Part shown: positions 34,729 to 45,196 of the stretch, piece by piece
Layout of the letters: every line of letters begins with the position of its first letter
Numbering within the stretch: the stretch's first letter is position 1
Assembly (NCBI RefSeq): GCF_036014195.1
Contig: NZ_CP107918.1
Span: forward strand, 2,852,001-2,916,000
Direction: 5' to 3'
From: Streptomyces sp. NBC_00442
GTDB taxonomy: Bacteria > Actinomycetota > Actinomycetes > Streptomycetales > Streptomycetaceae
DNA length: 64,000 nucleotides
Position numbers and translations under genes: made by a program
The notes under the pieces: model-generated
What the model saw: only the letters and a program-made list of their open reading frames with translations
Database searches by the model: none
Told to the model about the DNA's origin: nothing

Positions 34729-35574
34729 TCAGCCCAGCGGGTCCGGCGCCGTCGTGACCCCGTACTCCGCCAGCTTCGCCCTGCCACCGTCCGGCATCGT
34801 CAGAACCAGCGGACCACTTTCCGTCAGCGCCACCGAATGCTCCCAGTGCGAGGACCACGAACCGTCCGTCGTGATGACGGTCCAGTCATCCTCCAGGACC
34901 TCCGTGCGGGCAGTGCCGAGGGAGACCATCGGTTCGATCGCGAGGCAGAAGCCGGGGATGAGCTTCGGGTTGTGGCGGCCGAGCATGCGGCGCTTGTCGA
35001 CGTAGTTCAGGAGGTGCGGGTCCATGTGCATCTCGGACCCGATGCCGTGGCCCCCGTAGTCCTCGACGATCCCGTACTTGCCGGTCGAGGGGCGCGGCTG
35101 GCGCCGGATGTACGACTCGATCGCGCGCGAGACGTCGACGAGCTTGTTGCCCTTCTTCACCGCGGCGATGCCGGCCCACATCGATTCCTCGGTGACCCGG
35201 GAGAGCTCGATCAGCTCGGGCGCGTGCCCGGAGCCCACGAACGCGGTGTACGCGGCGTCGCCGTGCCAGCCGTCGATGATCGCGCCGGCGTCGATGGAGA
35301 TGATGTCGCCGTCCTTGAGGACGGTCTTGTCGTCCGGGATGCCGTGCACGACGACCTCGTTGACCGAGGTGCAGATCGTGGCGGGGAACCCGCCGTACCC
35401 CAGGAAGTTCGACTTCGCGCCGTGCTCGGCGATCACCTTGCGGGCGACCTCGTCCAGGTCCTTCGTCGTGGACCCGGGCACCGCGGCCTCGCGGGTGGCG
35501 GCGTGGATCGCGGCGACGACCAGCCCCGCCTCGCGCATCTTCGCGATCTGCTCGGGGGTCTTGATCTCCACCAT
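34729..35574 (-). CDS. map: Type I methionine aminopeptidase
   Basis: Removes the initiator Met from nascent proteins. 281 residues with the pita-bread fold: VNEVVVHGIPDD (His), ISIDAGAIIDGWHGDAAYTAFVG (two Asp), GGHGIGSEMHMDPHL (His), PGFCLAIEPM (Glu) and [10 protein letters not shown] (Glu) supply the dinuclear metal site. The ATG at 35572-35574 fits the family; 14 more in-frame codons upstream lack support. Its final 52 codons are duplicated downstream. A 541-base repeat-filled gap separates it from adk. Confidence 0.98.
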   Translation of the reverse strand: MVEIKTPEQIAKMREAGLVVAAIHAATREAAVPGSTTKDLDEVARKVIAEHGAKSNFLGYGGFPATICTSVNEVVVHGIPDDKTVLKDGDIISIDAGAIIDGWHGDAAYTAFVGSGHAPELIELSRVTEESMWAGIAAVKKGNKLVDVSRAIESYIRRQPRPSTGKYGIVEDYGGHGIGSEMHMDPHLLNYVDKRRMLGRHNPKLIPGFCLAIEPMVSLGTARTEVLEDDWTVITTDGSWSSHWEHSVALTESGPLVLTMPDGGRAKLAEYGVTTAPDPLG

Positions 35575-36115
35575 GTGCGGCTCACGCCTTTCTGGACGGC
35601 TACGGGTCACCCACAACGATACGGCGTCCCCGGTCGCGCCCGGATCCCCATGGGCTCGCCTCCAGCTGCGGCCAGCGCGCAGTTCCCCGCGCCCCTAAAA
35701 CCCCGGTCCGCCTTCGCGTGCGGGCGCGAGCCCGTACGTGCTTGCCCGCGCAGTTCCCCGCGCCCTAAACCCGCCTTCGTCCGCGGACCGTGCCCGCGTC
35801 TCGCGCAGTTCCCCGCGCCCCTCAGGTATCCGGTGCCGGCCAGCATGGACATCCTCAGCCCGTCATGGGGGTCCCCCCTGGCCCTTAAGGCCTTGGGGGA
35901 GATTGAGGACGAGCGCCCTTCAGGCGCGAACGGGGTCTGGGGCAGAGCCCCAGGGAGCCGAGCCTCTCAACTCCCCGCACGGGCGGGTGGGTGGGAAAAC
36001 GCGCGATACGGGGTCTGGGGCGGAGCCCCAGGGAAGTGGCCAGGGACGCGAAACGGCCGCGGCACCCCCCGTGAGGGGCACCGCGGCCGCAAGCAGCACG
36101 CACCGACCGCGAGAA
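35575..36115. repeat. Composite repeat region between adk and map
   Basis: 541 bases without a gene. Family A units start at about 35677, 35748 and 35803. Family B follows from about 35845 (core GGGGGAGATTGAGGACGAGC) and continues to about 36040 with a second half unit (GGTCTGGGGCGGAGCCCC). The remaining 36040-36115 is an A-poor spacer with a GCCGCGGCACCCCCCGTGAG...ACCGCGGC inverted segment. It interrupts the adk-map linkage. Confidence 0.85.
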
Positions 36116-36772
36116 CTACGCCGCTTCGCGACGCAACGCGTCCATCGCCTTCTGAGTGACCGCGTTCACCTTGCCGAGCGCGGTGATCGTGATGACCAGC
36201 CCCTGCGCCCGGTAGTAGTCGATGATCGGCTCGGTCTCGCTGTGGTAGACCTCGAGCCGCTTGCGCACGGTGTCCTCGGTGTCGTCAGCGCGCTGGTACA
36301 GCTCACCGCCGCACTTGTCGCAGACACCGTCCTGCTGCGGGGCGTTGTACGCCACGTGGAAGACGTGCGCGCTGTCCTTGCGGCAGATCCGCCGGCCGGC
36401 GATCCGCTTGACGACCTCGTCCTCCGGGACTTCCAGGTCGAGCACCGCGTCGAGCGTGACGCCGTCCGCCTTCAGTACCTTGTCGAGCGCCTCGGCCTGC
36501 ACCACGTTGCGCGGGAAGCCGTCGAGCAGGAAGCCGTTCTCGGCGTCCGGCTCGGCCATGCGGTCCTTGGCCATCCCGATGGTGACCTCGTCCGGCACCA
36601 GCTGGCCGTCATCCATGAAGGCCTTGGCAGCCTTGCCCAGCTCCGTGCCCTGGCTGATGTTGGCACGGAAGAGGTCGCCCGTGGAGATGTGCGGGATCGC
36701 CAGGTTCTGGGCAAGGAACGCGGCCTGCGTTCCCTTGCCTGCACCGGGCGGTCCGACGAGGACGATTCGCAT
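36116..36772 (-). CDS. adk: Adenylate kinase
   Basis: 218 residues. P-loop [13 protein letters not shown]-binding [17 protein letters not shown], and a long lid with Cys residues (ICRKD ... VCDKCGGE), a partly conserved zinc motif. Start ATG shares one base with the secY stop (TGATG). The usual spc-operon order secY-adk-map is kept apart from the inserted repeats. Confidence 0.98.
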   Translation of the reverse strand: MRIVLVGPPGAGKGTQAAFLAQNLAIPHISTGDLFRANISQGTELGKAAKAFMDDGQLVPDEVTIGMAKDRMAEPDAENGFLLDGFPRNVVQAEALDKVLKADGVTLDAVLDLEVPEDEVVKRIAGRRICRKDSAHVFHVAYNAPQQDGVCDKCGGELYQRADDTEDTVRKRLEVYHSETEPIIDYYRAQGLVITITALGKVNAVTQKAMDALRREAA

Positions 36773-38085
36773 CAGCGGAGGAACCCTTCGTAATTGCGCT
36801 GCTGAAGCTGGCTCTCGATCTGCTTAACGGTTTCCAGACCCACACCCACGATGATCAGGATGCTCGTCCCGCCGAGCGGGAAGCTCTGGACGCCGCCGAA
36901 GATGATCAACGCCATTGTCGGTACGAGCGCGATCAGCCCCAGATACAGCGACCCCGGCCAGGTGATCCGGTTGAGTACGTAGCTCAGGTACTCAGCGGTC
37001 GGTCGGCCAGCCCGGATGCCCGGGATGAAGCCACCATACTTCTTCATGTTGTCGGCGACTTCCTCGGGGTTGAACGAGATCGCCACGTAGAAGAACGCGA
37101 AGAAAACGATCAGCAGGAAGTAGCTGACGATGTAGTAAGGATGGTCGCCCTTGGTCAAATTGTCCTTGACCCAGGTCGCCCAGCCGGCCGTCGAGTTCGA
37201 GAACTGGACGATCAATGCCGGGATGTAGAGCAGCGACGAGGCGAAGATGACGGGGATCACACCGGCCTGATTGACCTTCAGCGGAATGTAGGTCGAGGTT
37301 CCGCCGTACGACCTGCGGCCGATCATGCGCTTCGCGTACTGCACCGGGACGCGCCGCTGTGCCTGTTCGACGAAGACCACGAGCCCGACCATGACCAGGC
37401 CCACCAAGAGCACGGTGCCGAACTCGATCCAGCCGCCGGCCAGGTGGCCCTGCTTCTTGATGGCCCACAGGGAGCTCGGGAAGCTGGAAGCGATCGAGAT
37501 GAACATCAGGATGGACATGCCGTTGCCGATGCCGCGGTCGGTGATGACCTCACCGAGCCACATGACACAGGCGGTACCGGCGGTCATCGTGATGACCATC
37601 GTGATGGTGGTGAAGATCGAACGGTTCGGGATGATCTCGGTGGCGACCTGGCACCCGTTGAAGAGGGCGCCGCTGCGGGCCGTGGCCACGAGACCGGTGC
37701 CCTGGAGGATCGCCAGCGCCACGGTCAGATAACGCGTGTACTGCGTGATCTTCGCCGTGCCCGCCTGGCCCTCCTTCTTGAGGGCTTCCAGGCGCGGGAT
37801 CACCACGGTCAGCAGCTGCAGAATGATGCTCGCCGTGATGTACGGCATGATGCCGAGCGCGAAGATCGTGATCTGCAGCAGCGCGCCGCCGCTGAACATG
37901 TTCACCAGGCCGAACAGACCACTGTTCTGCTGAGCCTGGTCCACACAGGTCTGCACGTTCTTGTAGTTCACGCCGGGCATCGGCACATGCGTGCCGAGCC
38001 GGTAGATCACGATGATGCCGAGTGTGAAGAGCAGCTTCTTGCGCAGGTCAGGCGTCTTGAACGCCTGGGCGAACGCGGTGAGCAC
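36772..38085 (-). CDS. secY: Protein translocase channel subunit SecY
   Basis: 437 residues with ten membrane helices. Hallmarks are the N-terminal [25 protein letters not shown] and lateral-gate helix [36 protein letters not shown], plus a periplasmic plug region near residues 60-75. [18 protein letters not shown] and the C-terminal cytoplasmic loop follow. The GTG at 38083-38085 has AGGAGG upstream. The 237-base leader following the rplO hairpin suggests a separate promoter for secY-adk. Confidence 0.98.
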   Translation of the reverse strand: MLTAFAQAFKTPDLRKKLLFTLGIIVIYRLGTHVPMPGVNYKNVQTCVDQAQQNSGLFGLVNMFSGGALLQITIFALGIMPYITASIILQLLTVVIPRLEALKKEGQAGTAKITQYTRYLTVALAILQGTGLVATARSGALFNGCQVATEIIPNRSIFTTITMVITMTAGTACVMWLGEVITDRGIGNGMSILMFISIASSFPSSLWAIKKQGHLAGGWIEFGTVLLVGLVMVGLVVFVEQAQRRVPVQYAKRMIGRRSYGGTSTYIPLKVNQAGVIPVIFASSLLYIPALIVQFSNSTAGWATWVKDNLTKGDHPYYIVSYFLLIVFFAFFYVAISFNPEEVADNMKKYGGFIPGIRAGRPTAEYLSYVLNRITWPGSLYLGLIALVPTMALIIFGGVQSFPLGGTSILIIVGVGLETVKQIESQLQQRNYEGFLR

Positions 38086-38263
38086 GGTGCCTCCTGCGAC
38101 CCCCGCGCACGTGCGTCAGGGTGACGGTCTTGAGGTTCGACGAATAAGGGATTGAAGGTCTTGATCTGCCAAAAATCCGTGCCGTAGCCGTCCAGGCACA
38201 CAGCACGGAACTTAGACAGTGCACGCCACCTTACCGGCGACCGTGCCCCCCTAGGAACGACCA

Positions 38264-38297
38264 ACCGGGGATGCCCCATTTGAGAGGCATCCCCGGT
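38264..38297 (-). terminator. Hairpin between rplO and secY
   Basis: ACCGGGGATGCC (38264-38275) pairs perfectly with GGCATCCCCGGT (38286-38297) over a ten-base loop. The U tract is poor on the minus strand (TTGGTCGTTCC), so this may separate ribosomal from secretion genes incompletely. Confidence 0.7.
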
Positions 38298-38322
38298 CGG
38301 ATGTTCAAGCCATCAAGCTGTC

Positions 38323-38778
38323 TCAGACGAGCTCGGTGACGGTGCCGCCGGCGGCGGCAATCTTCTCCTTGGCGGAGCCGGAAACGGCGTCAACCGAAAC
38401 CTGCAGCGCCACGGAGATCTCGCCCTGGCCCAGGACCTTGACGAGGCTGTTCTTGCGAACCGCGCCCTTGGCGACCAGGTCGGCCACCGTGACCTCTCCA
38501 CCCTCGGGGTAGAGAGCGCCGAGCTTGTCCAGGTTCACGACCTGGAACTCGGTGCGGAACGGGTTCTTGAAGCCCTTCAGCTTCGGCAGGCGCATGTGGA
38601 GGGGCATCTGGCCACCCTCGAAGCGCTGCGGAACCTGGTAGCGGGCCTTCGTACCCTTGGTACCACGACCTGCGGTCTTACCCTTGGACGCCTCACCACG
38701 ACCCACACGGGTCTTGGCGGTCTTGGCGCCCGGAGCAGGACGGAGGTTATGGGCCTTCAGCGGGCTGTTCTCACCCAT
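38323..38778 (-). CDS. rplO: 50S ribosomal protein L15
   Basis: 151 residues: [38 protein letters not shown] (a Gly-rich basic extension into 23S rRNA), [23 protein letters not shown], and an [21 protein letters not shown] tail. The ATG at 38776-38778 lies one base after the rpmD stop. Confidence 0.98.
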   Translation of the reverse strand: MGENSPLKAHNLRPAPGAKTAKTRVGRGEASKGKTAGRGTKGTKARYQVPQRFEGGQMPLHMRLPKLKGFKNPFRTEFQVVNLDKLGALYPEGGEVTVADLVAKGAVRKNSLVKVLGQGEISVALQVSVDAVSGSAKEKIAAAGGTVTELV

Positions 38779-38779
38779 G

Positions 38780-38962
38780 TCAGTCGACCTCCTCAACCGT
38801 CACGAGGTGGCGGACGGTCTGCACCATGCCGCGGAACTCGGGGCGGTCCTCCTTGACAACCACGTCGTTCAGGCGCTTGAGCCCGAGCGAACGCAGGGTG
38901 TCGCGGTGGTTCTGCTTGCTGCCGATGTACGACTTCGTCTGCGTGATCTTGAGGCGGGCCAT
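38780..38962 (-). CDS. rpmD: 50S ribosomal protein L30
   Basis: 60 residues, [39 protein letters not shown], the standard L30 length. The ATG at 38960-38962 overlaps the rpsE stop by one base (TAATG). An upstream in-frame extension is spurious. Confidence 0.98.
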   Translation of the reverse strand: MARLKITQTKSYIGSKQNHRDTLRSLGLKRLNDVVVKEDRPEFRGMVQTVRHLVTVEEVD

Positions 38963-39564
38963 TAGACACCCGCTCCCGCACGAGCACGGAGCAGAGCCGC
39001 GGGGGCGACGGCCTCGAGGGGCAGACCGCGGCGGGCCGCGATCTCCTCGGGACGCTGCAGGCCCTTGAGGGCCGCCACGGTCGCGTGCACGATGTTGATC
39101 GCGTTGGAAGAGCCGAGCGACTTCGACAGGATGTCGTGAACGCCGGCGCACTCCAGAACGGCGCGCACCGGGCCACCGGCGATAACACCGGTACCGGGGG
39201 CGGCCGGCTTCAGAAGCACGACGCCCGCGGCACGCTCGCCCGTGATCGGGTGAGGGATCGTGCCCTGGATGCGCGGAACCTTGAAGAAGTTCTTCTTGGC
39301 TTCCTCGACACCCTTGGCGATGGCCGCGGGAACTTCCTTGGCCTTGCCGTATCCGACACCTACGGTGCCGTCACCGTCGCCCACCACGACCAGCGCGGTG
39401 AAGCTGAAGCGGCGACCACCCTTGACAACCTTGGCAACGCGGTTGATCGCGACGACGCGCTCAACGTAAGCGGTCTTCTCGGCGGCAGCGCCACCGTCGC
39501 GACCCTTCCGGTCCCGCCGCTCGCCGCCACCGGCACCGCTTCCGCGGCGCTGGGGTCCAGCCAT
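38962..39564 (-). CDS. rpsE: 30S ribosomal protein S5
   Basis: 200 residues. A Gly/Arg-rich actinobacterial N-terminal extension ([19 protein letters not shown]) precedes the core [47 protein letters not shown] and the C-terminal [35 protein letters not shown]. The spectinomycin-loop region KVVKGGRRF appears unmutated. Start ATG at 39562-39564. Confidence 0.99.
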   Translation of the reverse strand: MAGPQRRGSGAGGGERRDRKGRDGGAAAEKTAYVERVVAINRVAKVVKGGRRFSFTALVVVGDGDGTVGVGYGKAKEVPAAIAKGVEEAKKNFFKVPRIQGTIPHPITGERAAGVVLLKPAAPGTGVIAGGPVRAVLECAGVHDILSKSLGSSNAINIVHATVAALKGLQRPEEIAARRGLPLEAVAPAALLRARAGAGV

Positions 39565-39610
39565 TGGATTTACCTCTCTCTGTTACGTCCGTTAGTCCCG
39601 GAACCGGGGC

Positions 39611-39994
39611 TTAGAACTTCAGCCCGGCTTCGCGGGCGGCGTCAGCCAGAGCGGCAATGCGCCCGGCGTACCTGTTGCCACCACGGTCGAACACGACGGT
39701 CTCGACGCCGGCGGCCTTGGCGCGCTCGGCGACCAGGGCGCCGACCGACTTGGCCTGCGCGGACTTGTCGCCCTCGCCACCACGGATCGACGCGTCCAGA
39801 GTCGACGCCGACGCCAGGGTGTGACCCTTGAGGTCGTCGATGACCTGAGCGGTGATTCCGCGGTTGGAACGCGTCACGACGAGGCGCGGACGCTCCGCCG
39901 TACCCGACACGTGCTTGCGGATGCGGACGTGGCGACGTGCCTTGGCGGCACGCTTGTAAGCGTCGCCCTTGGCGATCTTCACACCGTATGCCAT
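39611..39994 (-). CDS. rplR: 50S ribosomal protein L18
   Basis: 127 residues: [38 protein letters not shown] and [28 protein letters not shown], which binds 5S rRNA. The ATG lies three bases after the rplF stop. Confidence 0.99.
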   Translation of the reverse strand: MAYGVKIAKGDAYKRAAKARRHVRIRKHVSGTAERPRLVVTRSNRGITAQVIDDLKGHTLASASTLDASIRGGEGDKSAQAKSVGALVAERAKAAGVETVVFDRGGNRYAGRIAALADAAREAGLKF

Positions 39995-39997
39995 GGC

Positions 39998-40537
39998 TTA
40001 CTTACCAGCCTTTCCGACCTTGCGGCGGATGACTTCGCCGGCGTACTTGACACCCTTGGCCTTGTACGGGTCGGGCTTCCGCAGCTTGCGGATGTTCGCG
40101 GCGACCTCGCCGACCTTCTGCTTGTCGATGCCCTCGACCGAGAACTTCGTGGGCGACTCGACCTTGAAGGTGATGCCTTCGGGGGCCTCGACGGTGATGG
40201 GGTGGCTGTATCCCAGCGCGAACTCCAGAGTGGAGCCCTTCGCCTGGACGCGGTAACCGACACCGCTGATTTCGAGCGCCTTGATGTACCCCTGGGTCAC
40301 ACCGGTGATCATGTTGGCCACCAGCGTGCGGGACAGGCCGTGCAGGGCCTTGTTCTGACGCTCGTCGTTGGGGCGGGTGACGTTCAGAACGCCGTCCTCA
40401 CCCTTCACGATCTCGATGGGAGCCGCAACAGCGTGCGTGAGGGAACCCTTGGGGCCCTTCACGTGGACCGTGCGGCCATCGATGGTGACGTCCACACCGG
40501 CGGGAACCTGGATGGGGAGCTTGCCGATTCGCGACAT
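39998..40537 (-). CDS. rplF: 50S ribosomal protein L6
   Basis: 179 residues: [33 protein letters not shown], then the duplicated L6 half with [27 protein letters not shown] and [21 protein letters not shown]. Starts ATG 20 bases after rpsH. Confidence 0.99.
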   Translation of the reverse strand: MSRIGKLPIQVPAGVDVTIDGRTVHVKGPKGSLTHAVAAPIEIVKGEDGVLNVTRPNDERQNKALHGLSRTLVANMITGVTQGYIKALEISGVGYRVQAKGSTLEFALGYSHPITVEAPEGITFKVESPTKFSVEGIDKQKVGEVAANIRKLRKPDPYKAKGVKYAGEVIRRKVGKAGK

Positions 40538-40557
40538 TGCTTTTCCTCCGTTCCCGA

Positions 40558-40956
40558 CTACCAGACGTAGGCGAGGACTTCCCCACCTACGCCCTTCTTG
40601 CCTGCCTGCTGGCCGGTGAGCAGACCGTGGGACGTGGAGATGATCGCCACGCCCAGGCCGCCGAGCACCTTCGGCAGGTTGGTGGACTTCGCGTACACAC
40701 GCAGACCGGGCTTCGAGATCCGCTTGATGCCCGCGATGGAGCGCTCACGGTTCGGCCCGAACTTCAGCTCGAGGACGAGGCTCTTGCCGACTTCGGCGTC
40801 CTCGACCTTCCAGCCAGTGATGAAGCCCTCCTGCTGGAGGATCTCCGCGATGTGCGACTTGATCTTGCTGTGCGGCATCACGACGGAGTCGTGGTACGCC
40901 GAGTTAGCGTTGCGCAGACGAGTGAGCATGTCTGCGATCGGGTCAGTCATGGTCAT
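40558..40956 (-). CDS. rpsH: 30S ribosomal protein S8
   Basis: 132 residues: [30 protein letters not shown] and [36 protein letters not shown]. The ATG at 40954-40956 gives the usual [11 protein letters not shown] start. The 223-base gap upstream to rpsZ is unusually long for this cluster and contains no gene I can support. Confidence 0.98.
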   Translation of the reverse strand: MTMTDPIADMLTRLRNANSAYHDSVVMPHSKIKSHIAEILQQEGFITGWKVEDAEVGKSLVLELKFGPNRERSIAGIKRISKPGLRVYAKSTNLPKVLGGLGVAIISTSHGLLTGQQAGKKGVGGEVLAYVW

Positions 40957-41179
40957 GAATCGGCCTTCGGCCTCTCTCGCCGCGGTTTCCTGTATGCGCC
41001 ATCCCTCTCCCCACTCAGTGGCGGGACGGGTGCGGTGCGGGGACCTACGGCGTAGTAAGTCGTTATGGGCGGCGGACGCCCAACCCCACAAGCCTACGGC
41101 ATGGGGAGTCGGGCCTCCGCCGACCAGATACTTACCGAGAGCGTCCGGAAATTCCCAAGTCCCTAAGGACAGCGGGGAA

Positions 41180-41365
41180 TTACCAGGAGCTCTTGGTCAC
41201 GCCCGGCAGCTCGCCACGGTGAGCCATCTCACGGAGGCACACGCGGCACAGGCCGAACTTGCGGTAAACGGAGTGGGGACGACCGCAACGCTGGCAGCGC
41301 GTGTAACCGCGCACACCGAACTTGGGCTTGCGGGCAGCCTTCGCGATGAGAGCCTTCTTCGCCAT
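41180..41365 (-). CDS. rpsZ: 30S ribosomal protein S14, zinc-binding type Z
   Basis: 61 residues, [51 protein letters not shown]. The two CxxC pairs (Cys24/27, Cys40/43) mark the zinc-dependent form, which streptomycetes swap for a zinc-free paralogue when zinc is scarce (Zur control). Five bases after rplE. Confidence 0.98.
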   Translation of the reverse strand: MAKKALIAKAARKPKFGVRGYTRCQRCGRPHSVYRKFGLCRVCLREMAHRGELPGVTKSSW

Positions 41366-41370
41366 CTCGC

Positions 41371-41928
41371 TTACGCCTCCTTGAAGGGGAAGCCGAGGTG
41401 ACGAAGGAGGGCGCGGCCCTCGTCGTCGTTGGTCGCCGTGGTGACCACGGTGATGTCCATACCCCGGGTACGGTCGATCTTGTCCTGGTCGATCTCGTGG
41501 AACATGACCTGCTCCGTGAGACCGAAGGTGTAGTTGCCACGGCCGTCGAACTGCTTCGGCGACAGACCACGGAAGTCACGGATACGCGGCAGCGCGAGCG
41601 ACAGCGTACGGTCCAGGAACTCCCACATGCGGTCACCACGGAGGGTGACGTGGCAGCCGATCGGCTGACCCTCGCGCAGCTTGAACTGCGCGATGGACTT
41701 GCGGGCCTTGGTGACGGCCGGCTTCTGTCCGGTGATCGTGGTGAGGTCGCGAACCGCGCCGTCCATCAGCTTGGAGTCGCGGGCGGCGTCGCCCACACCC
41801 ATGTTGACCACGATCTTCACGAGGCCGGGGATCTGCATGACGTTCTCGTACGAGAACTCGTCACGCAGCTTGCCCGCGATCTCCTCGCGGTACTTCGTCT
41901 TGAGACGCGGAGTGGTGGTGGTAGCCAT
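41371..41928 (-). CDS. rplE: 50S ribosomal protein L5
   Basis: 185 residues: [42 protein letters not shown] and [29 protein letters not shown]. Binds 5S rRNA with L18. The ATG overlaps the rplX stop by one base. Confidence 0.99.
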   Translation of the reverse strand: MATTTTPRLKTKYREEIAGKLRDEFSYENVMQIPGLVKIVVNMGVGDAARDSKLMDGAVRDLTTITGQKPAVTKARKSIAQFKLREGQPIGCHVTLRGDRMWEFLDRTLSLALPRIRDFRGLSPKQFDGRGNYTFGLTEQVMFHEIDQDKIDRTRGMDITVVTTATNDDEGRALLRHLGFPFKEA

Positions 41929-42251
41929 CAGATGTCCTCACCCGTCCGCTTGGCAACGCGGATCTTGTTGCCCTCGTCGTCGAAGCGGAAACCGACGCGG
42001 GTAACGACCTTGTTGCCGTCCTTCTCCACGACGAGCTGAACGTTGCTCACGTGGATCGGGGCCTCGGTCGTCACAATGCCACCGGTCTGCGAACCGCGAG
42101 CGGTCTGGCCGGCCTTGGTGTGCTTCTTGACCCGGTTGACACCCTCGACCAGGACGCGGTCCTCGCGGGGGAAGGCCGCGATGACCTTGCCCTGCTTGCC
42201 CTTGTCCTTACCGGTGATGACCTGAACCAGGTCGCCCTTCTTGATCTTCAT
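41928..42251 (-). CDS. rplX: 50S ribosomal protein L24
   Basis: 107 residues with a KOW motif near the start: [45 protein letters not shown], followed by HVSNVQLV and the [23 protein letters not shown] tail. Two bases after rplN, one-base overlap with rplE. Confidence 0.99.
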   Translation of the reverse strand: MKIKKGDLVQVITGKDKGKQGKVIAAFPREDRVLVEGVNRVKKHTKAGQTARGSQTGGIVTTEAPIHVSNVQLVVEKDGNKVVTRVGFRFDDEGNKIRVAKRTGEDI

Positions 42252-42253
42252 GC

Positions 42254-42622
42254 TTACAGCACCTCCGGCGCGAGCGAGATGATCTTCATGAACTTCTTCT
42301 CGCGCAGCTCCCGGCCCACCGGGCCGAAGATGCGGGTGCCGCGGGGGTCGCCATCGTTCTTGAGGATGACGGCCGCGTTCTCGTCGAAGCGGATGTACGA
42401 GCCGTCCTGACGACGACGCTCCTTGACGGTGCGCACGACGACAGCCTTGACGACGTCGCCCTTCTTCACGTTGCCACCGGGGATCGCGTCCTTGACGGTA
42501 GCGACGATGACGTCACCGATACCCGCGTAGCGGCGACCGGAGCCACCGAGCACACGGATGCAAAGGATTTCCTTCGCACCAGTGTTGTCGGCGACGCGCA
42601 GTCGCGACTCCTGCTGGATCAC
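42254..42622 (-). CDS. rplN: 50S ribosomal protein L14
   Basis: 122 residues: [50 protein letters not shown] and [43 protein letters not shown] 114-base gap with a hairpin separates it from rpsQ. Confidence 0.99.
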   Translation of the reverse strand: MIQQESRLRVADNTGAKEILCIRVLGGSGRRYAGIGDVIVATVKDAIPGGNVKKGDVVKAVVVRTVKERRRQDGSYIRFDENAAVILKNDGDPRGTRIFGPVGRELREKKFMKIISLAPEVL

Positions 42623-42654
42623 GTCTATCTCCTGATCGTCTGCCGGTTCCCGGC

Positions 42655-42688
42655 GGGGGCCACGGACCTCTTACGAGGTGCGGCCCCC
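42655..42688 (-). terminator. Attenuator-like hairpin between rpsQ and rplN
   Basis: GGGGGCC (42655-42661) pairs with GGCCCCC (42682-42688) and inner ACCTC (42666-42670) with GAGGT (42675-42679) around a TTAC loop. No U tract, so regulatory pausing or processing is more likely than full termination. Confidence 0.6.
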
Positions 42689-42736
42689 ACCGAGCCTGGC
42701 GGAACCACTCTGAGGGAAACCCCCCAGAGAATTTCC

Positions 42737-43021
42737 TTACTTGGCCTTCTCGAGGATCTCGACGATGCGCCAGCGCTTGCTCGCCGACAGCGGACGCGTC
42801 TCCATGATGAGGACGCGGTCGCCGACGCCGGCAGCGTTCTGCTCGTCGTGCGCCTTGAGCTTGTTCGTACGGCGGATGACCTTGCCGTACAGCGCGTGCT
42901 TCACACGGTCCTCGACAGCGACGACGACGGTCTTGTCCATCTTGTCGCTGACGACCAGACCCTCACGGGTCTTGCGGAAACCGCGCGCTTCAGTCGTCTC
43001 AGTCACATTCTTCTCGCTCAT
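42737..43021 (-). CDS. rpsQ: 30S ribosomal protein S17
   Basis: 94 residues: an N-terminal extension [21 protein letters not shown], then [38 protein letters not shown] and [30 protein letters not shown]. The ATG overlaps the rpmC stop by one base. Confidence 0.99.
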   Translation of the reverse strand: MSEKNVTETTEARGFRKTREGLVVSDKMDKTVVVAVEDRVKHALYGKVIRRTNKLKAHDEQNAAGVGDRVLIMETRPLSASKRWRIVEILEKAK

Positions 43022-43245
43022 CAGGCGCTCTCCACCGTCTCGATGCCCAGCTCGCGCTCGCGCATCAGGGTGTAGATCCGGGCGATGTCCTTACGGACGG
43101 ACTTGAGCCGACCGTGGTTCTCGAGCTGGCCCGTCGCCGCCTGGAAGCGGAGGTTGAACAGCTCTTCCTTGGCTTCGCGGAGCTTGTTGAGGAGCTCCTC
43201 GTCGCCCAGCTCGCGCAGTTCGGACGCCTTGGTTCCGGCCGACAT
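43021..43245 (-). CDS. rpmC: 50S ribosomal protein L29
   Basis: 74 residues: [47 protein letters not shown], two long helices. The ATG at 43243-43245 forms TGATG with the rplP stop; a GTG one codon earlier is possible. Confidence 0.97.
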   Translation of the reverse strand: MSAGTKASELRELGDEELLNKLREAKEELFNLRFQAATGQLENHGRLKSVRKDIARIYTLMRERELGIETVESA

Positions 43246-43664
43246 CACGCCTCACCTGCCTCGCGCCGGACAATGCGGCACTTCATCGGGAGCTTGTGAG
43301 CGGCTCGCGTGAGCGCCTCACGAGCAATCTTCTCGTTCGGGTAGGACAGCTCGAACATCACCCGGCCCGGGTGAACGTTCGCGACCCACCACTCCGGAGA
43401 ACCCTTACCGGAACCCATGCGGGTCTCGGCAGGCTTCTTCGTCAGGGGGCGGTCCGGGTAGATGTTGATCCAGACCTTGCCGCCACGCTTGATGTGGCGG
43501 GTCATCGCGATACGAGCCGCCTCGATCTGGCGGTTGGTCACGTACGCCGGCGTGAGGGCCTGAATGCCGTACTCGCCGAACGCAACCGTCGTACCACCCT
43601 TGGCCATACCGCGGCGCTTGGGGTGGTGCTGCTTGCGGTGCTTGACCCTACGGGGGATCAGCAT
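43245..43664 (-). CDS. rplP: 50S ribosomal protein L16
   Basis: 139 residues: [84 protein letters not shown] and a C-terminal [16 protein letters not shown]. It lies at the A-site edge of the 50S. Follows rpsC by five bases. Confidence 0.99.
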   Translation of the reverse strand: MLIPRRVKHRKQHHPKRRGMAKGGTTVAFGEYGIQALTPAYVTNRQIEAARIAMTRHIKRGGKVWINIYPDRPLTKKPAETRMGSGKGSPEWWVANVHPGRVMFELSYPNEKIAREALTRAAHKLPMKCRIVRREAGEA

Positions 43665-43669
43665 TTCGG

Positions 43670-44512
43670 TCAGGCCTCCGTTCCGGTGCTCTCAGCCGGA
43701 GCGGCGGCGGCGGGAGCCTCGGCCTTGGGGGCCTCGGCAGCCGGCGCAGCCTGCTGCGGCTTGCGGCCGCGACCGCCACGCTCGCCGCCACGTCCACCGC
43801 GGCCACCGGCCGGACGGTCGTTGGCGCCACCACGGGCCGGGCGGTTACCCGCACGGGCCGCTGCGTTCTCGGCGCGAACCTCGGCGATGTTCTTGACGTC
43901 GCCCTTGTAGATCCAGACCTTCACGCCGATGCGGCCGAAGGTCGTCTTGGCCTCGAAGAAGCCGTAGTCGATGTTCGCGCGCAGGGTGTGCAGCGGCACA
44001 CGGCCTTCGCGGTAGAACTCCGAGCGGGACATCTCGGCGCCGCCGAGACGGCCGCCACACTGGATCTTGATGCCCTTGGCGCCGGCCTTCATGGTGCCCT
44101 GCATGCTCTTGCGCATGGCACGACGGAAGGAGACGCGGGAGGAGAGCTGCTCGGCAACGGCCTGAGCGACCAGCTGAGCGTCCATCTCGGGGTTCTTGAC
44201 CTCGAGGATGTTCAGCTGGACCTGCTTGCCCGTGAGCTTCTCGAGGTCGCCGCGGATGCGGTCGGCCTCGGCGCCACGGCGGCCGATGACGATGCCGGGA
44301 CGCGCGGTGTGGATGTCCACCCGCACGCGGTCACGGGTGCGCTCGATCTCAACCTTCGAGATGCCGGCGCGCTCCATGCCGGACGTCATCATCCGACGGA
44401 TGGCGACGTCTTCCTTGACGTAGTCCTTGTACAGCTTGTCGGCGTACCAACGGGACTTGAAGTCCGTGGTAATGCCGAGCCGGAACCCGTGCGGGTTTAC
44501 CTTCTGGCCCAT
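43670..44512 (-). CDS. rpsC: 30S ribosomal protein S3
   Basis: 280 residues. An N-terminal KH domain has [44 protein letters not shown]. The C-terminal half begins near [50 protein letters not shown]. An Arg/Gly/Ala-rich tail of about 60 residues ([22 protein letters not shown]) is typical of Streptomyces. ATG overlaps rplV stop by one base. Confidence 0.99.
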   Translation of the reverse strand: MGQKVNPHGFRLGITTDFKSRWYADKLYKDYVKEDVAIRRMMTSGMERAGISKVEIERTRDRVRVDIHTARPGIVIGRRGAEADRIRGDLEKLTGKQVQLNILEVKNPEMDAQLVAQAVAEQLSSRVSFRRAMRKSMQGTMKAGAKGIKIQCGGRLGGAEMSRSEFYREGRVPLHTLRANIDYGFFEAKTTFGRIGVKVWIYKGDVKNIAEVRAENAAARAGNRPARGGANDRPAGGRGGRGGERGGRGRKPQQAAPAAEAPKAEAPAAAAPAESTGTEA

Positions 44513-44859
44513 TACCGGGTTCCTTCCTTGCTGCTGACGACCACGGTGATGTGGCTGGTCCGCTTACGGATCCGGTAGGCACGGCCCTGAGCACGCGGAC
44601 GGAACCGCTTCAGGGTCGGGCCCTCGTCCACGTACGCCTCGCTGATGACCAGCGAAGAGGCGTCGGTGTGGTCGTAGTTGTGCGCGGCGTTGGCAATGGC
44701 GCTGTCCAGCACCTTGCCGACCGGCACGCTCGCGGCCTGCGGGGCGAAGCGCAGGACCGCCTGAGCCTCCGTGGCATCCATGCCACGGATAAGGTCCACC
44801 ACGCGGCGGGCCTTCATGGGCGTGACGCGGATGTACCGCGCCTGGGCCCTGGCTTCCAT
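44512..44859 (-). CDS. rplV: 50S ribosomal protein L22
   Basis: 115 residues: [64 protein letters not shown] and the exit-tunnel loop [23 protein letters not shown]. An AGGGAC four bases before the ATG at 44857-44859 decides the start; an in-frame start 24 bases upstream is rejected. The loop matches macrolide-sensitive sequence as far as I recall. Confidence 0.97.
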   Translation of the reverse strand: MEARAQARYIRVTPMKARRVVDLIRGMDATEAQAVLRFAPQAASVPVGKVLDSAIANAAHNYDHTDASSLVISEAYVDEGPTLKRFRPRAQGRAYRIRKRTSHITVVVSSKEGTR

Positions 44860-44902
44860 GGTTGTCCCTTCGGTGTAAGTCATAGTCGTTACCCACCCCG
44901 CG

Positions 44903-45184
44903 TTAGCGGCGCTTCGACTTCCGGTCGTCCTTGACGTGGCCGCGGAAGGTGCGAGTCGGCGAGAACTCGCCGAGCTTGTGGCCGACCATCGACTCGGAGA
45001 CAAACACCGGGACGTGGGTCTTGCCGTTGTGCACCGCGATCGTGTGGCCGAGCATGGCCGGGATGATCATCGAGCGACGGGACCAGGTCTTGATGACGTT
45101 CTTGGTTCCAGCTTCGTTCTGAGCGTCCACCTTCTTTACGAGGTGTCCGTCGACGAAGGGTCCCTTCTTGAGACTGCGCGGCAT
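44903..45184 (-). CDS. rpsS: 30S ribosomal protein S19
   Basis: 93 residues: [83 protein letters not shown], basic tail. Twelve bases after rplB. Confidence 0.99.
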   Translation of the reverse strand: MPRSLKKGPFVDGHLVKKVDAQNEAGTKNVIKTWSRRSMIIPAMLGHTIAVHNGKTHVPVFVSESMVGHKLGEFSPTRTFRGHVKDDRKSKRR

Positions 45185-45196
45185 CTAAACCCGCTC

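Noticed and set aside
34342..36159. Long plus-strand frame covering map and repeats
   Set aside because: It runs through the duplicated map end and intergenic repeats and resembles no protein; map is well supported on the other strand.
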